From an uncultured Thermotogae bacterium (GTDB lineage: Bacteria; Thermotogota; Thermotogae; Mesoaciditogales; Mesoaciditogaceae): DNA of 45,855 nt. The notes below the pieces were generated by a model. That model saw only the letters and a program-made list of their open reading frames with translations, was not told where the DNA came from and searched no databases. Both the position numbers and the translations under genes were made by a program. This document shows positions 7,733 through 18,062 of the stretch, in pieces. The DNA lies in assembly GCA_913056255.1 (NCBI GenBank), contig CAJXLN010000012.1, positions 1 through 45,855 on the forward strand. Direction: 5' to 3'. Numbering within the stretch: the first letter of the stretch is position 1; every line of letters begins with the position of its first letter.

Positions 7733-9154
7733 GTGTTGAGATTGCTCTTCAAGAGAAGTGTTGAGGAATTGATAGATGATGTGAAAATTGGGAAATTGGA
7801 TGAAGATACGGTTGTTTCGTACTTCAAAGAGCGTTCTGCTCGACTTGATCCGAAACTGCGAGTTTACATATCAACTTGCACGATTAAAGGAAAGAAGGGA
7901 CCGCTTCGTGGAATACCCTTTGCCGTAAAAGACAACATGCAACTGAATGATACAAAAACGACGTCCGGATCTAAAATTTTAGAAAACTACGGCTCGGCTT
8001 TCACAGCCACAGCTGTGAAGAAGTTGTTGAATAACGGTGGAACGGTCATTGGAAAGACGAATTTGGATGAATTTGCGATGGGCTCTTCCACTGAATATTC
8101 CGCGTTTTTTGCTTCAAAGAATCCATGGGATCTTTCGAGAGTGCCTGGAGGATCGAGCGGAGGTTCGGCTGCTGCCGTTGCATCTGGCATGGTTCCATTT
8201 GCCCTTGGTTCTGATACGGGAGGATCCATAAGACAACCGGCATCATTCTGCGGAATAGTGGGATACAAACCGACTTATGGCCTTGTTTCGAGATACGGAC
8301 TTTCCGCCTTTGCATCTTCGATGGATCAGATCGGACCTTTAACAAAAAATGTCAGGGATGCCGCCCTGATAGGAAATATGATTTTTGGCCACGATTCAAA
8401 CGACGCCACGACGGTAGACAGAGAGATAAACGTTATGAACGCACTGGAAAATCCAATAGAAGGAATGAAATTCGTACTACCTTTAGAATTTACCAAAGAC
8501 CTGAGTTCAAATGCCAGACATGTTCTCAATGAGGCGGTCGAAAATCTGAAGAAACTTGGTGCAAAGGTTGAAGAGCGATCTATTCCGTCTTTGAAATACG
8601 CCGTTTCCGTTTATTACATAATAGCACCGGCAGAAGCATCTTCTAATCTTTCACGATACGATGGTATCAGGTACGGATTGAGAGTAGAAAAGGATTCTAT
8701 TGATGAGACATACAATCAAACGAGAGATGAAGGTTTTGGAAAAGAGGTAAAACGTAGGATCATGCTTGGAACGTTCACTCTGTCCGCGACTTATTACGAT
8801 GCCTATTTTGACAAAGCTCAGCGTGTGCGTGCAAAGATCACAGATGAACTTTTGAAAATACTTCAAACGCACGATGCCATCATAGGACCTACTACACCTA
8901 AAACGGCATTTAAGTTTGGAGAGATCTCCAGCCCTCTTGATTATTACCTTCAGGATATTTACACCATACCGGCCAATTTAGCCGGCCTACCGTCTATTAG
9001 CGTTCCAATGGGATTCGTTGAAAATCTTCCAATTGGTCTTCAAATAATGGGAAAAAGATTCGATGATTCGAAAATCCTTCAAATTGCCCGTGCTTATGAG
9101 AAAGTGCGCGGAGAATTCCCCATGCCAAATGTAGAGAACGGTGGTGAAAAATGA
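7733..9154 (+). CDS. gatA: Asp-tRNA(Asn)/Glu-tRNA(Gln) amidotransferase subunit A
   Basis: About 473 aa amidase that releases ammonia from glutamine to convert Glu-tRNA(Gln) or Asp-tRNA(Asn). The amidase Ser-cisSer-Lys triad is readable as K66 (PFAVKDN), S141 (in PGGSSGGSAAA) and S165 (in SDTGGSIRQPA), with the same spacing as in Staphylococcus GatA (79/154/178). The longest frame starts at GTG 7733, inside the GAAAGGAG ribosome site, so TTG 7742 or TTG 7736 is the probable real start. The stop overlaps gatB by ATGA. A gatC gene is not adjacent and must be elsewhere. Confidence 0.95.
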   Translation: MLRLLFKRSVEELIDDVKIGKLDEDTVVSYFKERSARLDPKLRVYISTCTIKGKKGPLRGIPFAVKDNMQLNDTKTTSGSKILENYGSAFTATAVKKLLNNGGTVIGKTNLDEFAMGSSTEYSAFFASKNPWDLSRVPGGSSGGSAAAVASGMVPFALGSDTGGSIRQPASFCGIVGYKPTYGLVSRYGLSAFASSMDQIGPLTKNVRDAALIGNMIFGHDSNDATTVDREINVMNALENPIEGMKFVLPLEFTKDLSSNARHVLNEAVENLKKLGAKVEERSIPSLKYAVSVYYIIAPAEASSNLSRYDGIRYGLRVEKDSIDETYNQTRDEGFGKEVKRRIMLGTFTLSATYYDAYFDKAQRVRAKITDELLKILQTHDAIIGPTTPKTAFKFGEISSPLDYYLQDIYTIPANLAGLPSISVPMGFVENLPIGLQIMGKRFDDSKILQIARAYEKVRGEFPMPNVENGGEK

Positions 9155-10587
9155 TGAGGAGTGTAATTGGTCTCGAAATACATGCACAACTTTCCACAAA
9201 AACGAAGGCTTTCTGTTCGTGTAAAAATGAAGTGGATGCTGATCCCAACACGAATATCTGTCCAATATGTACGGGACAACCCGGTGCTCTCCCAGTTTTG
9301 AACGATCAAGTAGTCGAGTACGCGATTCGTGGAGCATTGGCTTTGAACTGTGAAGTTCATAAGGTTTCGAGTTTCGACAGAAAAAACTATTTCTACCCAG
9401 ATCTTCCCAAAGGTTATCAAATAACACAATATTTTCATCCGATAGCGACCAAAGGATACGTAGAACTTAACAGTGGAAAAAGGGTACGAATACGTAGAAT
9501 ACACATAGAAGAAGATGCCGGGAAAATGTTTCACTCCTCTGAAAACATAACCGAATCTGAATCGAGTTTGGTGGACTTGAACAGATGCGGAGTACCACTC
9601 ATAGAAATCGTGTCTGAACCTGATATGGAAAAGCCTCAAGAAGCCCGTGAGTTTATGGAAAAGCTCAGAGATGTACTCAGGGCTGTTGAAATCAGCACTG
9701 GAAATATGGAAGAAGGAGCTCTCAGATGTGATGCTAACGTCTCCGTGGTGGATGACAATGGCCGCTCAAGCTCAAGAGTGGAGGTGAAAAACATAAACTC
9801 GTTTAGATTCGTGCAACGTGCCCTAGAATACGAGATAGATCGCATCTCAAAAGCCATGAAATCCGGTAAAAACGTGCCGATGGAGACGCGAGGGTGGGAT
9901 TCTGCGAGTAAATCCACGGTCTCTATGAGATCCAAAGAGGCAGAGAATGATTACAGATACTTCCCAGAACCTGATCTGCCCATTCTTGTTATAGCAGAAG
10001 AAAGAATAGAGAGAATAAAGAATTCTCTTCCAGAATTGCCAGATGAAAAAGCGAAAAGATACGAAGAAAAAATGGGAATTCAGAAAGAAAATGCCAAAAT
10101 CTTGTCCAAAGACAAAGGGCTATCGAAATATTTTGAAGACGCCACAGAAATCGGAATTTCACCTAAGGATGCTTCGAATTGGATCGTCAACGAAGTTATG
10201 TCTCTATTCAATGCGAATTCTGCGGAATTCGATCCGGAAAAAGTACCACTTACTTACTTGAAGAAAATTATAGATTACACGAATTCAACTAAAATATCAA
10301 GATTGGCAGCCAAAGAGGTTATTGATGAAGTTTACAAAACAGGAGAAGATCCAGACACTATCGTGAAGAAAAGAAATCTTTTGCAAATGTCAGACGAAGA
10401 CTCACTCGTACCACTCGTTAGAGAAGCAATAGCCGAAAATCCAAAGGTTGTTGAACAATACAGGAAAGGTAAAGGTTCGGTGGTCGGTTTTTTTGTCGGA
10501 GCGGTGATGAAAAAAACAAATGGAAAAGCCGATCCGAAACTTGCCGGAAAATTGGCAAAAAAACTTCTGGACGGTGAAATTGAATGA
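9151..10587 (+). CDS. gatB: Asp-tRNA(Asn)/Glu-tRNA(Gln) amidotransferase subunit B
   Basis: 478 aa, normal length. GatB activates the tRNA-bound Glu or Asp with ATP and transfers ammonia received from GatA. The start has GLEIHAQLSTKTKAFCSC (residues 7-24) with the zinc cysteines C22, C24, C37 and C40 (NICPICTGQPG). PDLPKGYQITQ, DLNRCGVPLIEIVSEPD and RCDANVSV are characteristic GatB stretches. The C-terminal about 150 residues form the helical and YqeY-like tRNA-binding tail. It overlaps gatA and folP by four bases on either side, so the genes are translationally coupled. Confidence 0.96.
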   Translation: MMRSVIGLEIHAQLSTKTKAFCSCKNEVDADPNTNICPICTGQPGALPVLNDQVVEYAIRGALALNCEVHKVSSFDRKNYFYPDLPKGYQITQYFHPIATKGYVELNSGKRVRIRRIHIEEDAGKMFHSSENITESESSLVDLNRCGVPLIEIVSEPDMEKPQEAREFMEKLRDVLRAVEISTGNMEEGALRCDANVSVVDDNGRSSSRVEVKNINSFRFVQRALEYEIDRISKAMKSGKNVPMETRGWDSASKSTVSMRSKEAENDYRYFPEPDLPILVIAEERIERIKNSLPELPDEKAKRYEEKMGIQKENAKILSKDKGLSKYFEDATEIGISPKDASNWIVNEVMSLFNANSAEFDPEKVPLTYLKKIIDYTNSTKISRLAAKEVIDEVYKTGEDPDTIVKKRNLLQMSDEDSLVPLVREAIAENPKVVEQYRKGKGSVVGFFVGAVMKKTNGKADPKLAGKLAKKLLDGEIE

Positions 10588-11420
10588 TCAAACCGATTGA
10601 GATCGGCAATAAAACTTTTGATTTCTCTCGCATTTACGTCATGGGAGTAATAAACATCACAAAGGATTCCTTTTATCCGGGAAGTCGTACGAATTTGGGA
10701 GAAGTTGCAAAGGTAGCAAAAGGTATGGAAGAAGCGGGAGCCGACATTTTAGATGTTGGTGCGGAATCCACAAGACCCGGATCAGAGCCTGTCGATCCAA
10801 AGGAAGAGGCTGAAAAAATAAGTTCGGCGCTGAAAGCGATTCGTGAGGTTACAGATCTCCCAATTTCAGTTGATACGTACCGTGCTGAAACTGCCAAAGC
10901 GGGAATAATGGCTGGTGCGAACATGATAAACGACATAAGCGGCTTGAAATTCGACTCGGAAATGGCAAAAACGATCGCAAAGCTTAAAGTTCCCGTGATC
11001 GTTATGCACATAAAGGGAACACCACGCGATATGCAAAAAAATCCTCACTACGATGATGTTGTATCAGAGGTTAAAAGGGAGTTAGAGAGATCCGTAAAAA
11101 TAGGTACTGATGCCGGAATAAAAAGAGAAAACATGATAATAGATCCAGGGATAGGATTTGGAAAGAGATTGGAAGACAACCTAAATCTCATAGCTCATTT
11201 GGATGAATTCAAGGATTTTGATCTCCCAATACTCATAGGAATTTCCAGAAAATCTATGATAAACATGATCATGCCAATGGATGTTTCAGAAAGATTGGAA
11301 CCAACAATAGCACTCAACACGATCGCAGCCATTCACGGAGCTAACATCGTGAGGGTTCACGATGTTAGAGAAAACGTCAAAGCCATGAGAATGGTAGATG
11401 CCATCATGGAGGTGAAGTGA
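10584..11420 (+). CDS. folP: Dihydropteroate synthase
   Basis: 278 aa, usual length. It joins p-aminobenzoate to hydroxymethyldihydropterin diphosphate in folate synthesis. Motifs are GVINITKDSFYPG (21-33, with N24), the ESTRPGS loop (61-67), SVDTYRAE, GANMINDISG, VIVMHIKGTP, IIDPGIGFGK and the GISRKSMI lysine-serine stretch. It overlaps gatB as ATGA and is followed directly by folK, the enzyme of the preceding folate step, so the pair forms a partial folate operon. Confidence 0.95.
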   Translation: MIKPIEIGNKTFDFSRIYVMGVINITKDSFYPGSRTNLGEVAKVAKGMEEAGADILDVGAESTRPGSEPVDPKEEAEKISSALKAIREVTDLPISVDTYRAETAKAGIMAGANMINDISGLKFDSEMAKTIAKLKVPVIVMHIKGTPRDMQKNPHYDDVVSEVKRELERSVKIGTDAGIKRENMIIDPGIGFGKRLEDNLNLIAHLDEFKDFDLPILIGISRKSMINMIMPMDVSERLEPTIALNTIAAIHGANIVRVHDVRENVKAMRMVDAIMEVK

Positions 11421-11893
11421 TGAAACATTTGGCGTACATTGCATTTGGTTCGAACATCGGTGATAGGAAGGCCTACATATTATCGTCTATGGATAAGATG
11501 CGTGAAAGAGGAATGGAATTCCTTAAAATATCCACAATGTACGAAACAGAGCCGTACGGCGTGACAGATCAACCAAAATTCATGAACTGTGTGGCAACAG
11601 TCCGTACGGAATTGTCTCCTATAACACTTATGGAGACTTTACTTGAAGTGGAAAAATCACTTGGAAGAGTACGTGAAAAAAAATGGGGACCTCGCGTGGT
11701 GGATCTGGATATCGTATTTTACGATCATAAAATCGTGAGCTTTGCAAATCTAATTATTCCGCATTCAGACATGCAAAACCGCACTTTCGTTCTTGAGCCA
11801 CTTTATGAGATAGACCCCCATTACGTTCATCCAATGTTGCACAGAACAGTCGCCGAGTTACTAAATGATCTCAAGGAGGCGGCATCAAATTGA
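11420..11893 (+). CDS. folK: 2-amino-4-hydroxy-6-hydroxymethyldihydropteridine pyrophosphokinase
   Basis: 157 aa from ATG 11420. HPPK transfers pyrophosphate from ATP to hydroxymethyldihydropterin, making the substrate for FolP. Typical motifs are AFGSNIGDR (8-16), YETEPYGVTDQPKFMN (41-56), and GPRVVDLDIVFY with the magnesium aspartates D95 and D97, followed by IPHSDMQNRTFVLEPL. A longer frame begins at GTG 11417, but the GGAGGTG site is 7 bases from ATG 11420, which I prefer. It overlaps folP by one base and nadE by four. Confidence 0.94.
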   Translation: MKHLAYIAFGSNIGDRKAYILSSMDKMRERGMEFLKISTMYETEPYGVTDQPKFMNCVATVRTELSPITLMETLLEVEKSLGRVREKKWGPRVVDLDIVFYDHKIVSFANLIIPHSDMQNRTFVLEPLYEIDPHYVHPMLHRTVAELLNDLKEAASN

Positions 11894-13614
11894 GAAAGAT
11901 CAGATTCGCCCTTGTGCAAAAAGATTTCATTGTTGGTGGAATCTCAGAGAATGTGAATAAAATGATATCCATTTTAAATGAGGTGGAAGAATCATCACCG
12001 GATTTCGTTGTATTTCCAGAACTATCTCTGGTCGGTTATCCGCCTGAAGATCTTTTGTTGAAACATACCTTCATAAAGGATAATTTGGAAGGACTCGACA
12101 AAGTGATCAAAGCTACCGAGGGAAGAGGCTTCGTCGTTGTTGTGGGTTTTGTAGATATGGTGGATGATATCTACAACTCCGCCGCCGTGATTCAGAATGG
12201 TCAACTTTTGGGTGTGTATCACAAGATCCTTCTTCCAAATTACGGAGTTTTTGATGAAAAGAGATATTTTGCCTCTGGAGATAAACCGATGATCTTGAAT
12301 TTCGGAGGCACTAAGATCGGTATCAGCGTGTGTGAAGACATTTGGGTGCCAGATGGTCCTGTGATAGATGAGGTGGGTTCTGGTGCAATGATACTCGTAA
12401 ACATTTCATCCTCTCCTTATCATTTGCTCAAGGGGGTGGCACGCGAAGAGATGCTGAAGATCAGGGCATCTGATTCAAGAGCAGCCATAGTTTACGTCAA
12501 TTCTGTTGGTGGACAGGATGAACTTGTTTTCGATGGCCATAGTCTTGTCGTAGATGAGTCCGGAAAGGTTATAACTCGAGGCCCTGATTTTAAAGAGGCA
12601 ATTCTAATATCCGACGTAGACATTCCCAACATAGTTAGTGCCAATCTTCATGATCCGAGAAAAAGAGAACACGCAAAGACGAATTTAGACGCGAATTTTG
12701 TTGAAGTGAATGCCACGAGTGTCAATCGCGATCCGATAATTCCCACTGTATCGAAAACTCTATCTTTCGAGGAGGAAATATTCAAAGCACTTACCCTCGG
12801 GGTTAGGGATTATGTGAAAAAAAATGGATTTTCCAAGGTGGTAATAGGTCTCAGCGGTGGAATGGATTCTTCATTGGTGGCGGTTGTAGCAGTTGAAGCT
12901 TTAGGCGCCGAAAATGTCACCGGCGTTTTGATGCCTTCCATATACTCTTCAAGTTCGAGTATCAACGATTCTCAATCATTGGCGAACAATCTCGGAATAA
13001 AGACGTATACCATTCCAATATCTGATGTATTCAACGCTTACTCAAGAGCTTTTAAGGAGATTTTCAAGGGCACGAATCCGGATGTTACCGAAGAGAATTT
13101 GCAAGCTCGAATACGTGGAAATTACCTTATGGCACTTTCAAATAAATTTGGATGGTTAGTTCTTACCACTGGCAACAAATCTGAAATGAGTGTTGGCTAT
13201 GCCACACTCTATGGAGATATGGCAGGTGGATTTGCGGTCATAAAAGATCTTTACAAAACGTTGGTTTATAAGGTTGCTCAGTGGTACAATTCATACAAAG
13301 CTGAAGAGATAATACCGAACAACGTCTTTGTGAAACCACCTTCCGCCGAATTGAAACCCGATCAGACAGATCAGGATTCTCTTCCTCCTTACGATATTCT
13401 GGATAAGATACTCGAATTGTATGTGGAAAAGGATCTCTCTTTTGAAGAGATCGTGGAAAGGGGATTTGAAAAGGAGACGGTAGCGAGAACAATCCAACTC
13501 GTTGATCGTAGTGAATACAAGCGACGTCAAGCACCTCCAGGTGTCAAAATCACATCCCGTGCATTTGGGCGTGATCGAAGATTACCAATAACTAATCATT
13601 ATCGAAGAAGGTAA
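11890..13614 (+). CDS. nadE: Glutamine-dependent NAD+ synthetase
   Basis: 574 aa two-domain enzyme of NAD synthesis. Residues 1-280 are a nitrilase-type glutaminase with the Glu-Lys-Cys triad E44 (VFPELSLVGYPPEDLL), K112 (YHKILLPNYGVFDEKRYF) and C148 (ISVCEDIWV). Residues 290-574 are the ATP-dependent synthetase with the P-loop SGGMDSS (322-328), TTGNKSE and GDMAGGFAVIKDLYKTLVY. The start is TTG 11890 with AAGGAGG 10 bases upstream; it overlaps folK by four bases. The length and domain order match the glutamine-using form, so it does not need free ammonia. Confidence 0.95.
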   Translation: MRKIRFALVQKDFIVGGISENVNKMISILNEVEESSPDFVVFPELSLVGYPPEDLLLKHTFIKDNLEGLDKVIKATEGRGFVVVVGFVDMVDDIYNSAAVIQNGQLLGVYHKILLPNYGVFDEKRYFASGDKPMILNFGGTKIGISVCEDIWVPDGPVIDEVGSGAMILVNISSSPYHLLKGVAREEMLKIRASDSRAAIVYVNSVGGQDELVFDGHSLVVDESGKVITRGPDFKEAILISDVDIPNIVSANLHDPRKREHAKTNLDANFVEVNATSVNRDPIIPTVSKTLSFEEEIFKALTLGVRDYVKKNGFSKVVIGLSGGMDSSLVAVVAVEALGAENVTGVLMPSIYSSSSSINDSQSLANNLGIKTYTIPISDVFNAYSRAFKEIFKGTNPDVTEENLQARIRGNYLMALSNKFGWLVLTTGNKSEMSVGYATLYGDMAGGFAVIKDLYKTLVYKVAQWYNSYKAEEIIPNNVFVKPPSAELKPDQTDQDSLPPYDILDKILELYVEKDLSFEEIVERGFEKETVARTIQLVDRSEYKRRQAPPGVKITSRAFGRDRRLPITNHYRRR

Positions 13615-13619
13615 TTGGA

Positions 13620-13865
13620 ATGTTTTTCTTCTGGCCGTTTTGGTACATAGGCTCATATGGAATTGTAGCTTTGATCTGGGATTTAGTAGGGATTGTCTTC
13701 TTCGTTCTCTTTTTGTATCTCTTCTTTCGATGGTTCAGATTCAGACCATGGAATTTTCATGACAAATCAAATGAAGCATGCGAGATCTTGAAGAGACGTT
13801 ATGCGGCAGGTGAGATCACAAGAGAAGAATACGAAGAGATGAAGAAAGATCTCCATTGTAAGTGA
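13620..13865 (+). CDS. Small membrane protein with SHOCT domain
   Basis: 81 aa. A strongly hydrophobic N-terminal half (residues about 2-42, one or two membrane passes rich in F, W and Y) is followed by a short soluble tail EACEILKRRYAAGEITREEYEEMKKDL, the usual SHOCT motif (LKRRYAAGEITxEEYE). SHOCT domains occur at the ends of many small membrane proteins and are thought to help oligomerisation; no specific function is known. It starts 5 bases after nadE and probably shares its transcript. The 147-base gap to the next gene holds no clear promoter or RNA that I can identify. Confidence 0.8.
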   Translation: MFFFWPFWYIGSYGIVALIWDLVGIVFFVLFLYLFFRWFRFRPWNFHDKSNEACEILKRRYAAGEITREEYEEMKKDLHCK

Positions 13866-14012
13866 AATTTCCAACAATCGTTTTGTAACTCACATTACGA
13901 GTGAAGATCACAAGAATTAAAACATCTTCACTTGGTGCTAATCGTACATGTTAATGAGAGACGCTCTTGTCGACGAAAATGTTGTCGAATTCATTGAAGG
14001 GGGGTTGTTCTT

Positions 14013-15308
14013 TTGGCGTACACACTCGGAAATGCAATGATATATACCGGTGACGAATTCATAGAGAAAGGATACGTGACCGTTGAAGATGAAAAGATCA
14101 CAGATGTTGGACGTATGGATTTCTTTCACAACCGTATGGATAGGGATTTGAACGGTAAGCTTGTAATGCCCGCATGGGTGAATGCACATACACATGTTTA
14201 TTCCACGTTGGCTACAGGAATGAGTGTTGAATTTCACCCAATGACCTTTACGGAGATACTGAGACAACTGTGGTGGAAGCTGGATAAATCACTTGGAGCA
14301 GAAGAGATCGAAATATCTGCCATGGTCGCGGCGGCGAATTTCATCCATAATGGAGTTGCAACGATCTTCGATCATCACTCCAGTCCAAACCACATCAAAG
14401 GTTCTCTTGATATTTTGAAGAAAGCGATGGTCGATCTCGCCGGAATGCGAGGAGTATTTTGTTTTGAGACGAGCGACAGAGACGGATTTCAAATGAATGC
14501 TTTGGAAGAAAATGCGGATTTTTACGAAAAAAACAAAGATAGTACACACTCTTCTGGCATGATCGGTCTTCACGCTTCTTTTACATTAAGTGACGAAACA
14601 CTTGAAAGAACTTCAGAAATCTGTGATGGGAAAATTCCCATTCACGTTCACGTTGCCGAAGGTATTGAAGACGAACTCGATTCGATAAACAACCACAACG
14701 CGAGAATAATAGAGAGATTCGATCGCTACAATTTACTCATTGAGAATTCTATATACGCTCACTGCATTCACGTAAACGATGAAGAAATTCGACTGATATC
14801 CAAAAAGAATGGATTTATAGCGGTAAATCCACAGTCAAACATGAACAATGCCGTCGGAATACCTGATCTTTACAGATTCAAAAAAAATGGTGCAAAAGTT
14901 GCGCTTGGAAATGACGGATTTGGTTTTTCGCCGGCTTTCGATCTCAGACTCCTGGCTCTAAGCCAGAAACATTTGAATGAAGATCCGCTTGCTTTCTCTT
15001 CGTCCAGCTTAAAAGATACAGTGAATGCATCTTACGAACTTGCCATCAATCATCTTGGCGAGAAGTTTGGAAAGATCAAACCCGGATTTGCCGCCGATCT
15101 TTCCGTCATTGACTACGCACCAGCAACTCCTATAACTTTTAAAAACTTTTACGATCATCTATTTTTTGGAATAACGGAAACGCCAATAAATTCGCTTTAC
15201 ATCGCGGGCAAACCGGTAATGATCGATGGTGAGATAAAGACTTTTGACGAGAGAGAGATCAGAAAAACTTCTCGAAGAATAGCTGATAAACTGTGGAAGA
15301 AAATGTAG
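14013..15308 (+). CDS. ssnA: SsnA-like amidohydrolase (metal-dependent aminohydrolase)
   Basis: 431 aa member of the amidohydrolase superfamily (TIM barrel with a small beta sandwich). Metal ligands are visible: H59-x-H61 (VNAHTHVYS), H211/H213 (IPIHVHVAEG), H250 (IYAHCIHVNDEE) and D301 (GNDGFGFSP). The stretches IGLHASFTLSDETL and NPQSNMNNAVG fit the SsnA/guanine-deaminase-like branch. It would deaminate or hydrolyse a nitrogen heterocycle; the substrate is unknown, and SsnA in E. coli lies in a purine/selenium-linked cluster that is absent here. The start is TTG 14013, preceded by AAGGGGGG. A dispersed repeat follows it. Confidence 0.8.
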   Translation: MAYTLGNAMIYTGDEFIEKGYVTVEDEKITDVGRMDFFHNRMDRDLNGKLVMPAWVNAHTHVYSTLATGMSVEFHPMTFTEILRQLWWKLDKSLGAEEIEISAMVAAANFIHNGVATIFDHHSSPNHIKGSLDILKKAMVDLAGMRGVFCFETSDRDGFQMNALEENADFYEKNKDSTHSSGMIGLHASFTLSDETLERTSEICDGKIPIHVHVAEGIEDELDSINNHNARIIERFDRYNLLIENSIYAHCIHVNDEEIRLISKKNGFIAVNPQSNMNNAVGIPDLYRFKKNGAKVALGNDGFGFSPAFDLRLLALSQKHLNEDPLAFSSSSLKDTVNASYELAINHLGEKFGKIKPGFAADLSVIDYAPATPITFKNFYDHLFFGITETPINSLYIAGKPVMIDGEIKTFDEREIRKTSRRIADKLWKKM

Positions 15309-15366
15309 TTATGGGAATGAATGTGGGTGGATTATGGGCACGACATACTCCTCCGCTCCGGTCAAG

Positions 15367-15469
15367 TGGTGCGAACTGAAAGGTGGATAAACGAGCGATT
15401 CGGTCTTGATAAGGCTTCGAAAAAATCTTCATCGCTTGTAAAGCGAGAAAAGATTTGAATCTCAGAATT
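15367..15469 (+). repeat. Dispersed intergenic repeat, copy B
   Basis: Same family as copy A, in the 281-base gap between the amidohydrolase and tRNA-Arg. It has GCGAACTGAAAGGTGGATAA, then the core CGAGCGATTCGGTCTTGATA with AGGCTTCGAAAAAAT, then a perfect 6-bp hairpin TCGCTT-GTA-AAGCGA (15432-15446) and AGATTTGAATCTCAGAAT. The hairpin loop differs from copy A while the stem is kept. Confidence 0.85.
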
Positions 15470-15564
15470 GACACATAAATTAAGAGCATAGTTTAAAGTC
15501 ACTCGTCCTGTCGAAGTTGTGGATTCTGCGTCAAACATCTTTGATTAAAATTCAGATTATCATG

Positions 15565-15573
15565 TGATATAAT
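15565..15573 (+). promoter_or_regulatory. Extended -10 promoter of tRNA-Arg
   Basis: TGATATAAT with TATAAT at 15568-15573, ending 16 bases before the tRNA. A TTGATT lies at 15541-15546 but 21 bases away, too far for a normal -35. The nine bases are identical to the gatA promoter element. Confidence 0.6.
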
Positions 15574-15589
15574 AATTACGGGTAGTTGA

Positions 15590-15664
15590 GCCCCTATAGT
15601 TCAACGGATAGAACGGTGGATTCCTAATCCACAAATGGAGGTTCGATTCCTCCTAGGGGCACCA
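15590..15664 (+). tRNA. tRNA-Arg, anticodon CCT, CCA encoded
   Basis: The cloverleaf folds by hand. The acceptor GCCCCTA pairs with TAGGGGC, the D arm is GTTC/GAAC, the anticodon stem is GTGGA/TCCAC with loop TTCCTAA (anticodon CCT, reading AGG), and the T arm is GGAGG-TTCGATT-CCTCC. The discriminator A and CCA are encoded. It stands alone on the plus strand, facing the end of the minus-strand Mbx/Nfn operon. Confidence 0.97.
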
Positions 15665-15744
15665 TCATTTGGGGATAGGGGATTCGCTTTAAAACAGGGA
15701 AATCCCATTAAGCACACTTCTTTTTTCAAAAGATATAAGAAATA

Positions 15745-15772
15745 AAGGGAATCGCACAACGTGCAATCCCCT
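15745..15772 (-). terminator. Terminator of the Mbx/Nfn operon
   Basis: Minus strand AAGGGGATTGCAC-GTT-GTGCGATTCCCTT with 11 of 13 positions paired, followed by TATTTCTTATATC. It is about 30 bases after the nfnB stop and ends the 13-kb operon. On the plus strand it also lies downstream of tRNA-Arg, so it may act in both directions. Confidence 0.75.
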
Positions 15773-15803
15773 TCTTCAGTGAAAGATTATAAAGGAGTTA
15801 TGC

Positions 15804-18049
<2,246 letters not shown>

Positions 18050-18062
18050 TCAAGTTCCTCCT

